A stretch of 64,000 nucleotides of DNA from Pseudoclavibacter helvolus (GTDB taxonomy: Bacteria > Actinomycetota > Actinomycetes > Actinomycetales > Microbacteriaceae), in contig NZ_JACHWJ010000012.1 in the NCBI RefSeq assembly GCF_014191305.1, forward strand, positions 1 to 64,000. Direction: 5' to 3'. The notes below the pieces were generated by a model. That model saw only the letters and a list, made by a program, of their open reading frames with translations. It was not told the origin of the DNA and did no database searches. The position numbers and the translations under genes were made by a program. Below are positions 15,527-23,575 of this stretch, in pieces. Position 1 is the stretch's first letter; each line of letters begins with the position of its first letter.

Positions 15527-16567
15527 ATGATGAACAGTCACACAGCCACCGAGACGGCCGCCGAGGTGGGGGAGCGGACGCGTAGCGTCCTTACGATCAC
15601 TCACACCCACGAGGCCGGAACATTGATCGAGGGCACAGCTCGCGGCGATGGAACCGCCGCTGTCCTGAAAGAGCAGCGCTGGCGCTGGAGCCGCAATCTC
15701 GGAGCCTGGTACGTGCCGCAGAGCCGCGACCGCCGCCCCAAGCACCACGTGATCCGCCCGACCGTCGCAGCGCTGGAGGCGGCAGGCTTCGAAGTCACCA
15801 CGGAACTCGACGAGACCACCCGCAGCGCCGCGGAGGTGGACGCCGCCCGCACGGAACGCGCGAACGACCGTGCCGCAGCGCTCGACGAAAAGGCCGGCCG
15901 CAAGGCAGCCGACGCCGAAGCGGCTGAGCTGCGCCGCCAGCGGGACTACAACAGCCTGCCCGAGGGTGGGGAGCCCATCAAGATCGGGCACCACTCTGAA
16001 GCGCGCCACCGCCGCGCCCACGACCGCGCCTGGTCGAGCCTGGGGAAGAGCGTCGAGGCCGACCGCGCCGCCGAGGAAGCCGAACGCCGCGCGAGGATAG
16101 CGGCCAGCGCCAACAGCGCCCGCCACAACCCGGTCACGGTCGCGAACCGCATCGAGAAGTTGCAGGCCGACGAGCGGCGCATGCAACGCCGCATCACGGA
16201 GCAGACGTACTCCTACGAGCACGGCTACCAGGACGCGACGCCCGAGAAGCAGGCCCCACGCGCGGAAGCGCTCGCACAGCACCTCGCGGAGCTGCGCGAC
16301 CAGATCGAGTTCTGGGAAGGCATCAGGGCCGAGCAGATCGCCAGCGGCAAGGCGACCGACTACGGCCGCCACAACGTCGCCAAGGGTGACGCCGTGCAGG
16401 TCCGCGGCACCTGGTGGATCGTCGCCCGCTGCAACGCGAAGACGGTCGCCGTGGAGACCGAGTACAGCTGGACGCATAAGACGCCCTGGCACGAGGTGCA
16501 GGACCACCGCACCGCGGCGCAGCTCGAAGAGGCCAAGGCCAAGAAAGCCGCCGCGGCCACCAGCTAG
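15527..16567 (+). CDS. DUF3560 domain protein
   Basis: 346 residues. The first ~85 (LTITHTHEAGTLIEGTARGD, WRWSRNLGAWYVPQSRDR) match the start of DUF3560 proteins, common on actinobacterial conjugative plasmids. The middle is a long Arg/Ala/Glu-rich coiled coil (about 95-265). The end (VQVRGTWWIVARCNAKTVAVET) forms a small beta domain. Function is unknown; the setting among SSB and conjugation genes suggests DNA handling after transfer. GGAGTACATG supplies the ribosome binding site; two adjacent ATGs occur at 15527 and 15530. Confidence 0.75.
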   Translation: MMNSHTATETAAEVGERTRSVLTITHTHEAGTLIEGTARGDGTAAVLKEQRWRWSRNLGAWYVPQSRDRRPKHHVIRPTVAALEAAGFEVTTELDETTRSAAEVDAARTERANDRAAALDEKAGRKAADAEAAELRRQRDYNSLPEGGEPIKIGHHSEARHRRAHDRAWSSLGKSVEADRAAEEAERRARIAASANSARHNPVTVANRIEKLQADERRMQRRITEQTYSYEHGYQDATPEKQAPRAEALAQHLAELRDQIEFWEGIRAEQIASGKATDYGRHNVAKGDAVQVRGTWWIVARCNAKTVAVETEYSWTHKTPWHEVQDHRTAAQLEEAKAKKAAAATS

Positions 16568-16577
16568 CCCCAATTAC

Positions 16578-16608
16578 GGGGCCGCGTTCACGCGAGGAAC
16601 GTGGCCCC
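16578..16608 (+). terminator. Terminator-like hairpin after DUF3560 gene
   Basis: GGGGCCGCGTTC pairs with GAACGTGGCCCC (11 of 12 bp). A smaller GCCCC-AATTAC-GGGGC stem at 16567-16582 overlaps its left arm. No T-run follows. Confidence 0.55.
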
Positions 16609-16698
16609 GCACTCTGGGCACTGCATCGGCTTGGTCACGTTGAGTTGCAGGAGGCAGCGCGGGCAGCGTGGCCAGCCGAGCGAGTCGTCGTCGTTCAT
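16588..16698 (-). CDS. 36-aa zinc-ribbon microprotein
   Basis: Too short for ordinary gene calling. The minus strand reads MNDDDSLGWPRCPRC and then LLQLNVTKPMQCPECGATFL: CxxC at residues 12-15 and CxxC at 27-30 separated by a short strand-turn, a complete zinc-ribbon knuckle pair. It points back towards the DUF3560 gene and its 3' end overlaps the hairpin at 16578-16608. The ribosome binding site is weak. Similar tiny zinc ribbons occur on actinobacterial plasmids; they may aid protein-nucleic acid contacts. Existence is inferred from motif quality alone. Confidence 0.5.
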   Translation of the reverse strand: MNDDDSLGWPRCPRCLLQLNVTKPMQCPECGATFLA

Positions 16699-17125
16699 GC
16701 GGCGGAGCCTAGACCGCCCCAGCCCAGAGCGGAGAAATCATCCACAGGCGCGGGGAGTGGTCACGGCTCAGGCGACCTCCGGCCGCCGCGAGGGGGACGC
16801 GCCCCCTCGCGCACCCCCGAGTACACGAGGCTCCCCTTCGGGTCGCGAGTGATGCCGCTGCGCGGCCAGTGCTTTTTCACGCCTGCGGCGCTCGTTCTTT
16901 TACCTGGAAGCCTGCGGCGATTGTACGGACGCTCCATTGCGCACAAGCCGCGCTGCGCGCGGCCAGCTCCGCCGAGATTTTCGACCCGCGCTCGCAGGCT
17001 CGCTTACCTCGGGCCGAAATTCTCTCCCCCGCTGCCCTTCGGGTTGCTGCTCCACTCCTCGTCCTGATCGGCACTGCGTGCCTTCCAGGCAAAAAAACGA
17101 TGAGAGAGATGAGAGAGATCACCCC
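16699..17125. other. Intergenic region with repeat copy B
   Basis: Apart from about 70 bp after the microprotein start, it consists of the extended repeat B. A perfect stem CGCGAGGGGG-ACG-CGCCCCCTCGCG lies at about 16788-16812. No gene is supported. Confidence 0.6.
16769..17102 (+). repeat. Upstream repeat, copy B with 5' extension
   Basis: The core 16878-17102 matches copies A and C. A further ~110 bp upstream (CAGGCGACCT ... GCGGCCAGTGCTTTTT), with a hairpin rich in C and G, is shared only with copy C. It ends 23 bp before the next gene start, and the GAGAGAT words after it supply that gene's ribosome binding site. Confidence 0.85.
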
Positions 17126-17647
17126 ATGAGCGCAATCATGCTGGCCCCCGAACATTTCAACGTCCTGATCTGGACCGCGATCCACGCGGCCCCCGCTGTC
17201 CCGAGTGAGCGGAACCTCGTCACCAACACGACGGCCGAGTCCACCCCGTACAACGGGGTTCGCAGCTGCGGACACATGGGCAACGTGCGCGAGCTCACCG
17301 CCGGCACTGAAACGGTGTACGGGCAGATGCTGGTCGACGCGAACGCCGCGAGCGTGAATGGCAAGTACGGCGAAGACAACGCGTACGTCTACGCCTACTC
17401 GCGGCCGAAATCCACCGAGTGGACGCCGCGCGAAGTGCTCTCCGCGCTCGACGGGTTCGAGTACCAGGCATGCGAGGTCGCGGACTGGGCGTCGAGTGAG
17501 GCGAAGCAGTTCTGCGACATCCTGCGCCGCCGCCTGGAGCGCCGCATCATCGGTAACGACGACGGCCCCTGGATCATCGGTGAGGACACGCTGCCTGCGC
17601 TCGTCGAGGAGCGCCACGCGAACATGCGACGCCGCGGCATCGCCTGA
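17126..17647 (+). CDS. Hypothetical plasmid protein
   Basis: 173 residues, ATG at 17126 after purine-rich GAGAGATGAGAGAGATC. No family recognised with certainty. It is a soluble alpha/beta protein with VYAYSRPKSTEWTPREVLSALDGFEYQ and CEVADWASSEAKQFCDILRRRLER in the second half. It sits in a row of small plasmid genes (DUF3560, this one, a 134-residue protein, SSB), each with its own copy of the upstream repeat, and is closed by the hairpin at 17660-17694. The longer in-frame upstream extension is repeat DNA. Confidence 0.65.
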   Translation: MSAIMLAPEHFNVLIWTAIHAAPAVPSERNLVTNTTAESTPYNGVRSCGHMGNVRELTAGTETVYGQMLVDANAASVNGKYGEDNAYVYAYSRPKSTEWTPREVLSALDGFEYQACEVADWASSEAKQFCDILRRRLERRIIGNDDGPWIIGEDTLPALVEERHANMRRRGIA

Positions 17648-17659
17648 CCCGGAGAGACG

Positions 17660-17694
17660 GCGAGGGCCGGGCGGTCTGAGAAACCGGCCCTCGC
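17660..17694 (+). terminator. Hairpin after the 173-aa gene
   Basis: GCGAGGGCCGG and CCGGCCCTCGC form an 11 bp perfect stem. A near-duplicate follows the next gene at 18515-18549, including its GACG lead-in, so gene plus terminator plus leader behave as a repeated unit. Confidence 0.75.
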
Positions 17695-17744
17695 TTCCCC
17701 GACAGAGTGCCACACCGAAAGAGCGAGATCACCCCGGCCGCGCC

Positions 17745-18077
17745 CAGGCGACCTGGCGGCCGCCGCGAGGGGGAAGCATCCCCCTCGCGCACCCCCAGCT
17801 CACACGAGGCTCCCTGCGGTCGCGAGGGATGCCGCTTCGCGGCCAGTGCTTTTTCACGCCTGCGGCGCTCGTTCTTTTGCCTGGAAGCCTGCGGCGATTG
17901 TACGGACGATTCGTGGAGCACAAGCCCGCTGCGCGGGCCGGTTCTTCCGAGACTTTCGGCACGCGGTCGCAAGCTCCCTTATCTCGCGCCGAAACTCTCT
18001 CCCCCACCGCCGCAAGGGTTGCTGCTCCACTCCTCGTCCTGATCGGCACTGCGTGCCTTCCAGGCAAAAAAACGATG
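17745..18077 (+). repeat. Upstream repeat, copy C with 5' extension
   Basis: The core 17855-18077 shares the left and right blocks of copies A and B. The 5' extension is shared with B. The inverted terminal words TTGCCTGGAAG and CTTCCAGGCAAAAAAA are intact. It ends 21 bp before the ATG of the 134-residue gene. Confidence 0.85.
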
Positions 18078-18098
18078 AGAGAGATGGAGACCCACATC

Positions 18099-18503
18099 AT
18101 GGAACGTCCTACAGGAGCCGTCGCGATCAAGCTCGACGCAGACATCCTCCTCAACCGCGCTCGCGCGGCCGAAGCCGCACGACTCGAAGACGAAGTCTTC
18201 GACCCGGCAACGCTGACCCACGGGCCAGGCCCGCAGATGCTCATCGCGGTGGATCGCGGCGTGGCCGCCGTGATCAACGGTGAAGGCGTCGGGGAAGTGG
18301 AGCAAGATTTCGACCGCATCGACGTCTGGTTCACGCGCTCCGGCATGTGGGAGACGGTGCCGCTGTCGCTGGCCGACATCAACGCCGCCGCGACCGAAGA
18401 AACGATCGACCTCGCAGACGGCATCCGCCGCTTCGGAGATCGCCTCGACATGAACTTCTTCCGCTGGTTCGGCCGCTACGACCGCGACCACCGCCCCGCC
18501 TGA
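18099..18503 (+). CDS. Hypothetical plasmid protein
   Basis: 134 residues from ATG 18099 (MERPTGAVAIKLDAD), preceded by GATGGAGAC; an ATG at 18075 inside the repeat is a possible longer start. No family recognised. Soluble and acidic, with ADILLNRARAAEAARLEDEV, a central beta segment (PQMLIAVDRGVAAVINGEG), and a FFRWFGRYDRDHRPA tail. It probably belongs with its neighbours to the post-transfer or maintenance genes of the plasmid, but nothing specific is shown. Confidence 0.6.
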   Translation: MERPTGAVAIKLDADILLNRARAAEAARLEDEVFDPATLTHGPGPQMLIAVDRGVAAVINGEGVGEVEQDFDRIDVWFTRSGMWETVPLSLADINAAATEETIDLADGIRRFGDRLDMNFFRWFGRYDRDHRPA

Positions 18504-18514
18504 CCGAAGAGACG

Positions 18515-18549
18515 GCGAGGGCCGGGTGCTCTGGAAAACCGGCCCTCGC
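18515..18549 (+). terminator. Hairpin after the 134-aa gene
   Basis: GCGAGGGCCGG pairs with CCGGCCCTCGC around a GTGCTCTGGAAAA loop. Almost identical to the hairpin at 17660-17694. Confidence 0.75.
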
Positions 18550-18586
18550 AGCCCCCACAGATTGCCACATCGAGAGGACTCGAATC

Positions 18587-18808
18587 ATGCTTGAACTCAT
18601 CACCCCAACCGCCACGCTCACCGCGGACACCGAAGTCGAGCTCGCGTCCCGATGGGCCGCGCTGGAGAACGGCGGGGATTGGGAAGTCGACGTCATCCCG
18701 TTCGTCGAGCACAGCACCGTGTGGGCGTACGTCGAGGCGCTGGAGCTCGTGCGAGACGGCCACGTCGACGACCACACGCTGACCGCGACCATGGCAGGTG
18801 CGCGATGA
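18587..18808 (+). CDS. Small hypothetical protein
   Basis: 73 residues, MLELITPTATLTADTEVEL, with a likely strand-helix layout and the helix STVWAYVEALELVRDGHV. A GAGAGGAC ribosome binding site precedes the ATG. Its stop overlaps the next start as ATGA, so translation is coupled. No family recognised. Confidence 0.55.
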   Translation: MLELITPTATLTADTEVELASRWAALENGGDWEVDVIPFVEHSTVWAYVEALELVRDGHVDDHTLTATMAGAR

Positions 18809-19065
18809 CCCTCGTCGGCCGCAACGAGGACAGCTCCGGGTTCTACGAGATCCACCAGGAGGGCGCCGCGCTCATCACGTACACGGGCTCGAGCTCCGAC
18901 GAGCTCCAGGAGCTCGCCGTGCAGCAGCTGCGCCCCGTCGACCCCGGTAGCGTCGAACAAAGCGACGCGCACTGGTACGAGTACGGCACACACGGCCACC
19001 GCTGCGGCATCTACGAGGGAGACGGATTCGCCCGCATCAACGGCATCACCTACGAGCTCCACTAA
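18805..19065 (+). CDS. Small hypothetical protein
   Basis: 86 residues coupled by ATGA to the 73-residue gene. Acidic, mixed alpha/beta, with SSDELQELAVQQLRP as a helix and a closing beta segment HWYEYGTHGHRCGIYEGDG. No family recognised. It is followed 31 bp later by SSB, probably in the same transcript. Confidence 0.55.
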   Translation: MTLVGRNEDSSGFYEIHQEGAALITYTGSSSDELQELAVQQLRPVDPGSVEQSDAHWYEYGTHGHRCGIYEGDGFARINGITYELH

Positions 19066-19096
19066 CCACGAACCACGACGACGCCGAGGAGGGCGC

Positions 19097-19516
19097 ATGT
19101 TCACGCAGATCACCCGCACCGGGAACCTCACCAAAACCCCGACCCTGTTTCGCGACCAGGACGACGGCAAGTACACATACGCGAGCATCGCGTGCTCGCG
19201 CCGCTTCAAGGACAAGGCATCGGGGGAGTGGCAGTCCGGGCCGCGCATCGTCTACGACGTGCACGTGACCGGGAACCTTGCGGCAGCGGTCGTTGACCTC
19301 GCGACCAGGTGCGGAAACGTCGCGCTGGAGTTCACCGGCCGCCTCATCGAGGAGGCGGACGATTCCGGCACGATCCGGCAGAAGGTCTACGCCGACAACG
19401 TGACCGTGAGCCTGCGCGGCCAGAACGTCACCGTGGAACGCCCCAAGGGCAAGCCACGCCAGGGGCCGGACCTCGCCGCTGAAGCCAGCAGCGCGTGGGA
19501 AGAGCAGGCTGACTAG
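19097..19516 (+). CDS. ssb: Single-stranded DNA-binding protein
   Basis: 139 residues with an OB fold: MFTQITRTGNLTKTPTLFRD at the start, YASIACSRRFKD and VYDVHVTGNLAAAVVDLATR in the core, VALEFTGRLIEE and VYADNVTVSLRGQNVTVE at the end. It lacks the acidic C-terminal peptide (DDDIPF type) that chromosomal SSB uses to recruit partners and ends in SSAWEEQAD instead, as many plasmid SSBs do. It would coat single-stranded DNA during conjugation or replication. The ribosome binding site is GAGGAGGGCGC. After it a GCGAGGGACCCCTCGCGC stem (19551-19568) resembles the stem of repeats B and C. Confidence 0.85.
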   Translation: MFTQITRTGNLTKTPTLFRDQDDGKYTYASIACSRRFKDKASGEWQSGPRIVYDVHVTGNLAAAVVDLATRCGNVALEFTGRLIEEADDSGTIRQKVYADNVTVSLRGQNVTVERPKGKPRQGPDLAAEASSAWEEQAD

Positions 19517-19643
19517 CGCCGCTCCGAGTCGCCGGCCTCGCTGCGGGCAGCGCGGGCGAGGGACCCCTCGCGCACCCCGGTTTGACGGTGGGATGTGTGT
19601 CGAGGCTTATCGGGGTTGCGGTGGTTCGCTGCTGCCGGCGGGT

Positions 19644-20582
19644 CTAGGACGGTTTGCGTGGTGCGGCGGTGACGAAGACGCGTTCTGCTTGGAGGAATGG
19701 TGCGTCTCGTGAGCCTGACGTGTGCTGTTTGATCCAGATGGTTTTGTGGGTCTGCTCGCGGGGGTACCACTGCTGTCGCTGGTGGGCCGATACTGGCCAC
19801 CGGTGTTCTGGGCGTCGTCTGCGACGATTGCCTGCTTGTTCTGTGGCTTCGCTCGACAAAGGGCGGTACGCGAGGACAATTTCTGCGGGTGTTTTGGTCC
19901 CCGGAGGGGTGGGCGAGGGGTTCTGCTCCTGGTGAGTCGGGAGGGGAACCGTGGCGAGGCTTTGGTGGACGTCGTGGTGAGTGAGTGAGCTGATGGCGTG
20001 GACAAGCGTTGCGCCGTTGCCCCGTTGCTCGAGAAGTGAGGTGACGCGAGCCATTGGTGTTGCGGTGACAAGGTTCCCCCAAGGGGCAATCGCAACGATG
20101 TGTTTGTGCCAGTAGAGGAGGCGCTGGCCGTCTTCGAACCAGGCTATGCCGGAACGTGGGGTTCTTGATAGTTGTTCGTCGTTGGGGACTCGTTGGATGA
20201 GCTCCGGGAGAGTTCCGTAACGGAAGTAGCTCAGTGCGGAGTCGCGTCGGGCTTTGCGAAGGAGCGCAACGGAAGGTGTGTCGGCTGCGAATCGCAGCAA
20301 GGTTTGGAGAGCGATGTCGATGTTGGCCGGCATGCGTTGAGGTGTCCAACTAAGTGTGCGCGCATGTTCGATGTCTGCGTGCGGGACGGGCTGGATACCG
20401 GGGAAGCCCGTGGGCGAGTTGCTGCCTTCTGACCAGAGCTTGCGGAGTTGTTTCTCGACAGAGCTTTCGATGCTGGATGAGGCGCTTTTCACGAAGAAGC
20501 CGTTGTGGCTCATGAATTGCATGATGGTTCGCGAATCGATGCCGAGCTCGGAAGCGAGCTGGTGCACTCGGGTCTTGGGCAT
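19644..20582 (-). CDS. IF2-N domain protein of unknown function
   Basis: 312 residues from ATG 20582 (MPKTRVHQLASELGIDSRT). Residues 1-50 are a translation initiation factor IF2 N-terminal domain (RVHQLASELGI, IMQFMSHNGFFVKSASSSIE), found without any GTPase domain. The middle is alpha-helical. The end (PEHRWPVSAHQRQQWYPREQ, HKTIWIKQHTSG, AERVFVTAAPRK) resembles a short C-terminal motif seen in actinobacterial plasmid proteins. A TACTAT hexamer 6 bp before the ATG would make the mRNA leaderless; a TTG at 20669 is an alternative start. In IF2 this domain contacts the ribosome; here its use is unknown. Confidence 0.7.
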   Translation of the reverse strand: MPKTRVHQLASELGIDSRTIMQFMSHNGFFVKSASSSIESSVEKQLRKLWSEGSNSPTGFPGIQPVPHADIEHARTLSWTPQRMPANIDIALQTLLRFAADTPSVALLRKARRDSALSYFRYGTLPELIQRVPNDEQLSRTPRSGIAWFEDGQRLLYWHKHIVAIAPWGNLVTATPMARVTSLLEQRGNGATLVHAISSLTHHDVHQSLATVPLPTHQEQNPSPTPPGTKTPAEIVLAYRPLSSEATEQAGNRRRRRPEHRWPVSAHQRQQWYPREQTHKTIWIKQHTSGSRDAPFLQAERVFVTAAPRKPS

Positions 20583-20699
20583 GTCGGAATAGTACGGGCG
20601 GTGGTGACTCACTCGGGCTTTGCGCGCTGACGTTCCCGGGATCGTGTCTCGGCTGACTTCTGTGAGCAAGAAGCGTGAGTGGTAGGGCGGGGCGTCACG

Positions 20700-21494
20700 T
20701 CATGGATTGAGGGTGTGCCAATGCTCGACTCGGCGGAGCAGGCGGGGTGAGAACCTGAGCGATCCGTCCCGTGCGCAGGTGACCGCGTCGATGTCGAAGC
20801 GGTCGGTGGCGTCGTTCAGCGCTGGGATGCCACCGGCGAGGATCGCGGTGGCGAGCGCGTCGGCGGTCACGATGTCGGCGGCGGCGACGGTGACTTGGAT
20901 GAATTCACGCTGGTTCGAGTGGGGGTCGCGGCGCCAGATGTGCTCGCCACGTTCGCCGATGCCGGAGGTCGCCACCGCACGCTGAGCTTCTTGCAGTGGT
21001 ACGGACATCAGGAGCGATGATCTGTCTGTGGGGTCGATGATGCCCACGGTCCAGTCTCGAGGCGACGGATTCTCTTGCGTACTGTTCTCGGTGCGTTCGC
21101 GCCCCCGCGCGAGGACATCACCGCCGACGTTGAGCAGCCAGTTCGCGACGCCGAGCTCGTCGAGCAGGTTGCCCGCTTCTTCCATGGCCTGCGCTTTCAC
21201 CACACCGGACAGGTCGATGACCCCGTCGGGGCGGTGCGGGGTGAAGGCTCCGGATGTGAGCGAGCGCCAGTCGAGCGCCCGTGCGTAGGTGTCCCTCGTC
21301 TGGAGGCTCGCGTCGGCGAGGCGGAGCTCACCGCGAGCGATGAGGCTCGCCTCGGACGCTTCTCGGTAGAGGCTGAACTTCGCGTCGGCGTTCGCGAAGC
21401 AGAATTCGACGGGAGCAAGCACCTTGGGGCTCACCTGGGCGTGTGTGCGCAAACTCGCGACGGTGCCCATCGTCGCGAACGTGTGGGTGCTCAC
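20700..21494 (-). CDS. apbE: ApbE-type FAD:protein FMN transferase
   Basis: 264 residues. It moves FMN from FAD onto a Thr of target proteins outside the membrane. Family landmarks are MGTVASLRTH near the start, a FANADAKFSLYREASEAS substrate block, DGVIDLSGVVKAQAMEEAG (usually DLGGIAKG), and WLLNVGGDVLARG. The late ATSGIGERGEHIWRR and VTVAAADIVTADALATAILAGG with Mg-binding acidic/Thr residues complete the family. It is the last gene of the six-gene leftward operon, overlapping the FMN-binding gene, whose SGAT motif is its expected target. No clear lipoprotein signal is seen, so its location is uncertain. Confidence 0.85.
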   Translation of the reverse strand: MSTHTFATMGTVASLRTHAQVSPKVLAPVEFCFANADAKFSLYREASEASLIARGELRLADASLQTRDTYARALDWRSLTSGAFTPHRPDGVIDLSGVVKAQAMEEAGNLLDELGVANWLLNVGGDVLARGRERTENSTQENPSPRDWTVGIIDPTDRSSLLMSVPLQEAQRAVATSGIGERGEHIWRRDPHSNQREFIQVTVAAADIVTADALATAILAGGIPALNDATDRFDIDAVTCARDGSLRFSPRLLRRVEHWHTLNP

Positions 21495-22018
21495 AGCCCC
21501 GCCTGGTCGAGCGCCGACTGCAGCGAGGACAGGTAGCCCTCGGTGGTGTAGGTTGCTCCGCTCACCGTAGAGACCTTGGCGGATTGTGCCGCGAGAACCT
21601 CCGCCCGGAGCACCGGTGCGGCACGGTTCGAGATCGCGACGGACCTGCCGTCGGCATCGGTGAGCTGCAGCGCTGTCACGTCCGTGATGGAGCCGCCGCT
21701 CACCGTGACCTGCACCTGGACGTTGCCGTAGCGAGTGCGCTGCGAATCGCCCGTGTACGTGCCATCGGCTGCAGTGGTCGTGGCCGAGCTCTGTCCCGCC
21801 GCGACCGGGTCAGTGGCCGTGCTGGGGTCGGGGGAGGCAGTGGGTGCGACGGCAGTGTCGGAAAGCGGGGAGCTCCCCGCCGTTGATGGCGCCGGAGCTC
21901 GCGACGTGGTGACGACGGCCTGTGGCTGATCGAGCGTTCCCGCGGCGCCGAGCTGCCACCCGGTGACGAGGACGGCGATCGACGCGATGACGCTGGCAAC
22001 TGCTGCTCGTGTTCTCAC
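21491..22018 (-). CDS. Exported FMN-binding domain protein, ApbE substrate
   Basis: 175 residues, GTG start at 22018 overlapping the reductase stop (GTGA). One N-terminal transmembrane or signal segment (VASVIASIAVLVTGWQLG), then a Ser/Thr/Pro/Ala-rich linker to about residue 85. An FMN-binding domain follows, with GTYTGDSQRTRYGNVQVQV and closing VSTVSGATYTTEGYLSSLQ. SGAT is the canonical flavinylation site; the Thr would carry covalent FMN. It would accept electrons from the reductase encoded just upstream and pass them on outside the membrane. Its stop overlaps the ApbE start by 4 bases. Confidence 0.85.
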   Translation of the reverse strand: MRTRAAVASVIASIAVLVTGWQLGAAGTLDQPQAVVTTSRAPAPSTAGSSPLSDTAVAPTASPDPSTATDPVAAGQSSATTTAADGTYTGDSQRTRYGNVQVQVTVSGGSITDVTALQLTDADGRSVAISNRAAPVLRAEVLAAQSAKVSTVSGATYTTEGYLSSLQSALDQAGL

Positions 22019-23514
22019 CAGTCGAACCTCTCTGTGTGGATCTGCTGATCGGGGAGACCTGCGGCCTTCGCGTCCCTGACGACGAGGTCGGTCCAAGCAC
22101 TCGGCCCGCAGATGTACAGGTCGGAGGAGCAGAGGTCGGGGAACACCGACTCGAGGGTCACACCTCGACCGAGGTCGTTGGCGGACATCCAGGTGCTGGT
22201 GCCCGCAGGGCGCTGCCCCACCATCGAGTGGACACGACTGCCCGTGCGCTTGGCGAGGTGCGCCATCTCATCCCACAGGTACGCCTGGGTCGGGTCGGTG
22301 GCCCGGAGGAGCACGGTTGCCTCGCCGGGTTCGAGCCTCGAGTGCTCGAGCAGCGCGCGTGCGGGGGTGATGCCGATGCCGGCGGTGATGACGGCGAGCT
22401 TCGGGGACGTGCGAGCGACGGGCGTGAAGGTCCCGTACGGGCCCTCGATGGAGACTCTCGTTCCGGGGCGGAGGCGAGAGAGGCGGCGTGTGCCGGAACC
22501 GAGCTCGCGAACAGTGATGCGCGCGTGCTCGTCGCCCGGGACCGCCGAGAAGGAGATGGGGTGCGCGTGCCACCAGGTCGCGCCATTCCAGAACCGCCAG
22601 ATCGCGTACTGGCCGCCGTTCGCGCCGAGGCGGCGCAGCTTCCGTCCGCTCAGATGGATGGAGAACACACCGGGCGCGATGGCCTCGACTCCCTCCACAC
22701 GCAGGTGATGGCGAAGCGATCGGATCGTGGGAGTCAGGAACCGGAACCAGGCGATGGAGCCGAAGGCGATCGCGTAGAGGCCGATCCAGTACGCGCGCTG
22801 TGGACCTCCTTCGGCGAGGACCTGCCCTGTGGAGAGCTGATGCGGCACGGCGGTGAGCACGGCGGCGTAGCTCAGCAGGTGAATGGCATGCCAGGCCTCG
22901 TAGGGGAATCTGCGCCTGACGGCGACAACCGAGGTGACGACGACCACGATGAGGAGGGCCATCGCGAGCACCGCGAGCAGGATGTCGGAAGCGCTCAGCA
23001 GCGAGATGGACTCTGCGATCACGCTGGAGCCGTCTGTCATGGCGTAGCCGATGATGAGCAGAGCCCCGTGCCCGAGGAGCAGGAAGAGGGCGGGCTTCCC
23101 CAGCCGCCGGTGAAGCGCCATGGCTTCGTCGAGGCCAACCGCGCGATCGACTGCAGGGATGCGAGCGGCGAGCACGAGCATCAGCAGGATCAGGTCGGTT
23201 CCCACGAGACCCGCGACGATGCCGACTGCCGTCACAACATCGCCGGGGGTCGCGATGCTCGCGGCGCCTCCGCTCGACAGGAACAAGGCGATCGCGGCGG
23301 CGACCGAAACCCAGCAGGCGGTGACGAGCAGGTCCGCCGCGCGGAGGCGACGGCGGTGCATGCGCGTCCTGGTCTGCGCGACCCGCTCACGGCTTGTCGG
23401 TGGCATCGTGGGCGCCTGGTCCGCGGGGGCGCTGGTGGTGTGCTGGGCGGTCACGTCGGTTCCCTCTGCAACTCTCGGGTCTCCGCTCCGAGTGCTCGGT
23501 GCGGTGGTGTCCAT
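22015..23514 (-). CDS. Ferric-reductase-like membrane flavocytochrome
   Basis: 499 residues. N-terminal ~50 residues polar; six membrane segments to about residue 255 with conserved His pairs (MALHRRLGKPALFLLLGHGA, FPYEAWHAIHLLSYAAVL) for two b haems. Then a ferredoxin-reductase-like FAD domain (HAHPISFSAVPGDEHARITV) and an NAD(P) domain (LAVITAGIGITPARALLEHS, SSDLYICGPSAWTDLV). It would carry electrons from cytoplasmic NAD(P)H across the membrane. It starts 61 bp after the histidine kinase gene and is coupled to the FMN-binding gene. The electron acceptor (iron, or an FMN chain) is inferred. Confidence 0.85.
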   Translation of the reverse strand: MDTTAPSTRSGDPRVAEGTDVTAQHTTSAPADQAPTMPPTSRERVAQTRTRMHRRRLRAADLLVTACWVSVAAAIALFLSSGGAASIATPGDVVTAVGIVAGLVGTDLILLMLVLAARIPAVDRAVGLDEAMALHRRLGKPALFLLLGHGALLIIGYAMTDGSSVIAESISLLSASDILLAVLAMALLIVVVVTSVVAVRRRFPYEAWHAIHLLSYAAVLTAVPHQLSTGQVLAEGGPQRAYWIGLYAIAFGSIAWFRFLTPTIRSLRHHLRVEGVEAIAPGVFSIHLSGRKLRRLGANGGQYAIWRFWNGATWWHAHPISFSAVPGDEHARITVRELGSGTRRLSRLRPGTRVSIEGPYGTFTPVARTSPKLAVITAGIGITPARALLEHSRLEPGEATVLLRATDPTQAYLWDEMAHLAKRTGSRVHSMVGQRPAGTSTWMSANDLGRGVTLESVFPDLCSSDLYICGPSAWTDLVVRDAKAAGLPDQQIHTERFDW

Positions 23515-23575
23515 TCAGAGTGCGGTCGGGGCCTCGACGGAGCCGGTGAGAACGTGCCTCACTGGATTCGAGAAC

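Larger units (their letters stand above)
17648..18098. other. Intergenic region with repeat copy C
   Basis: Holds the terminator hairpin at 17660-17694, about 50 bp without features, and the extended repeat C at 17745-18077, including a CCGCGAGGGGGA-AGCAT-CCCCCTCGCG-type stem near 17762-17788. No gene is supported. Confidence 0.6.

Noticed and set aside
15239-16573. Minus-strand frame of 444 codons over the DUF3560 gene
   Set aside because: Antisense shadow in GC-rich DNA; the plus strand has the DUF3560 motif, ribosome binding site and terminator.
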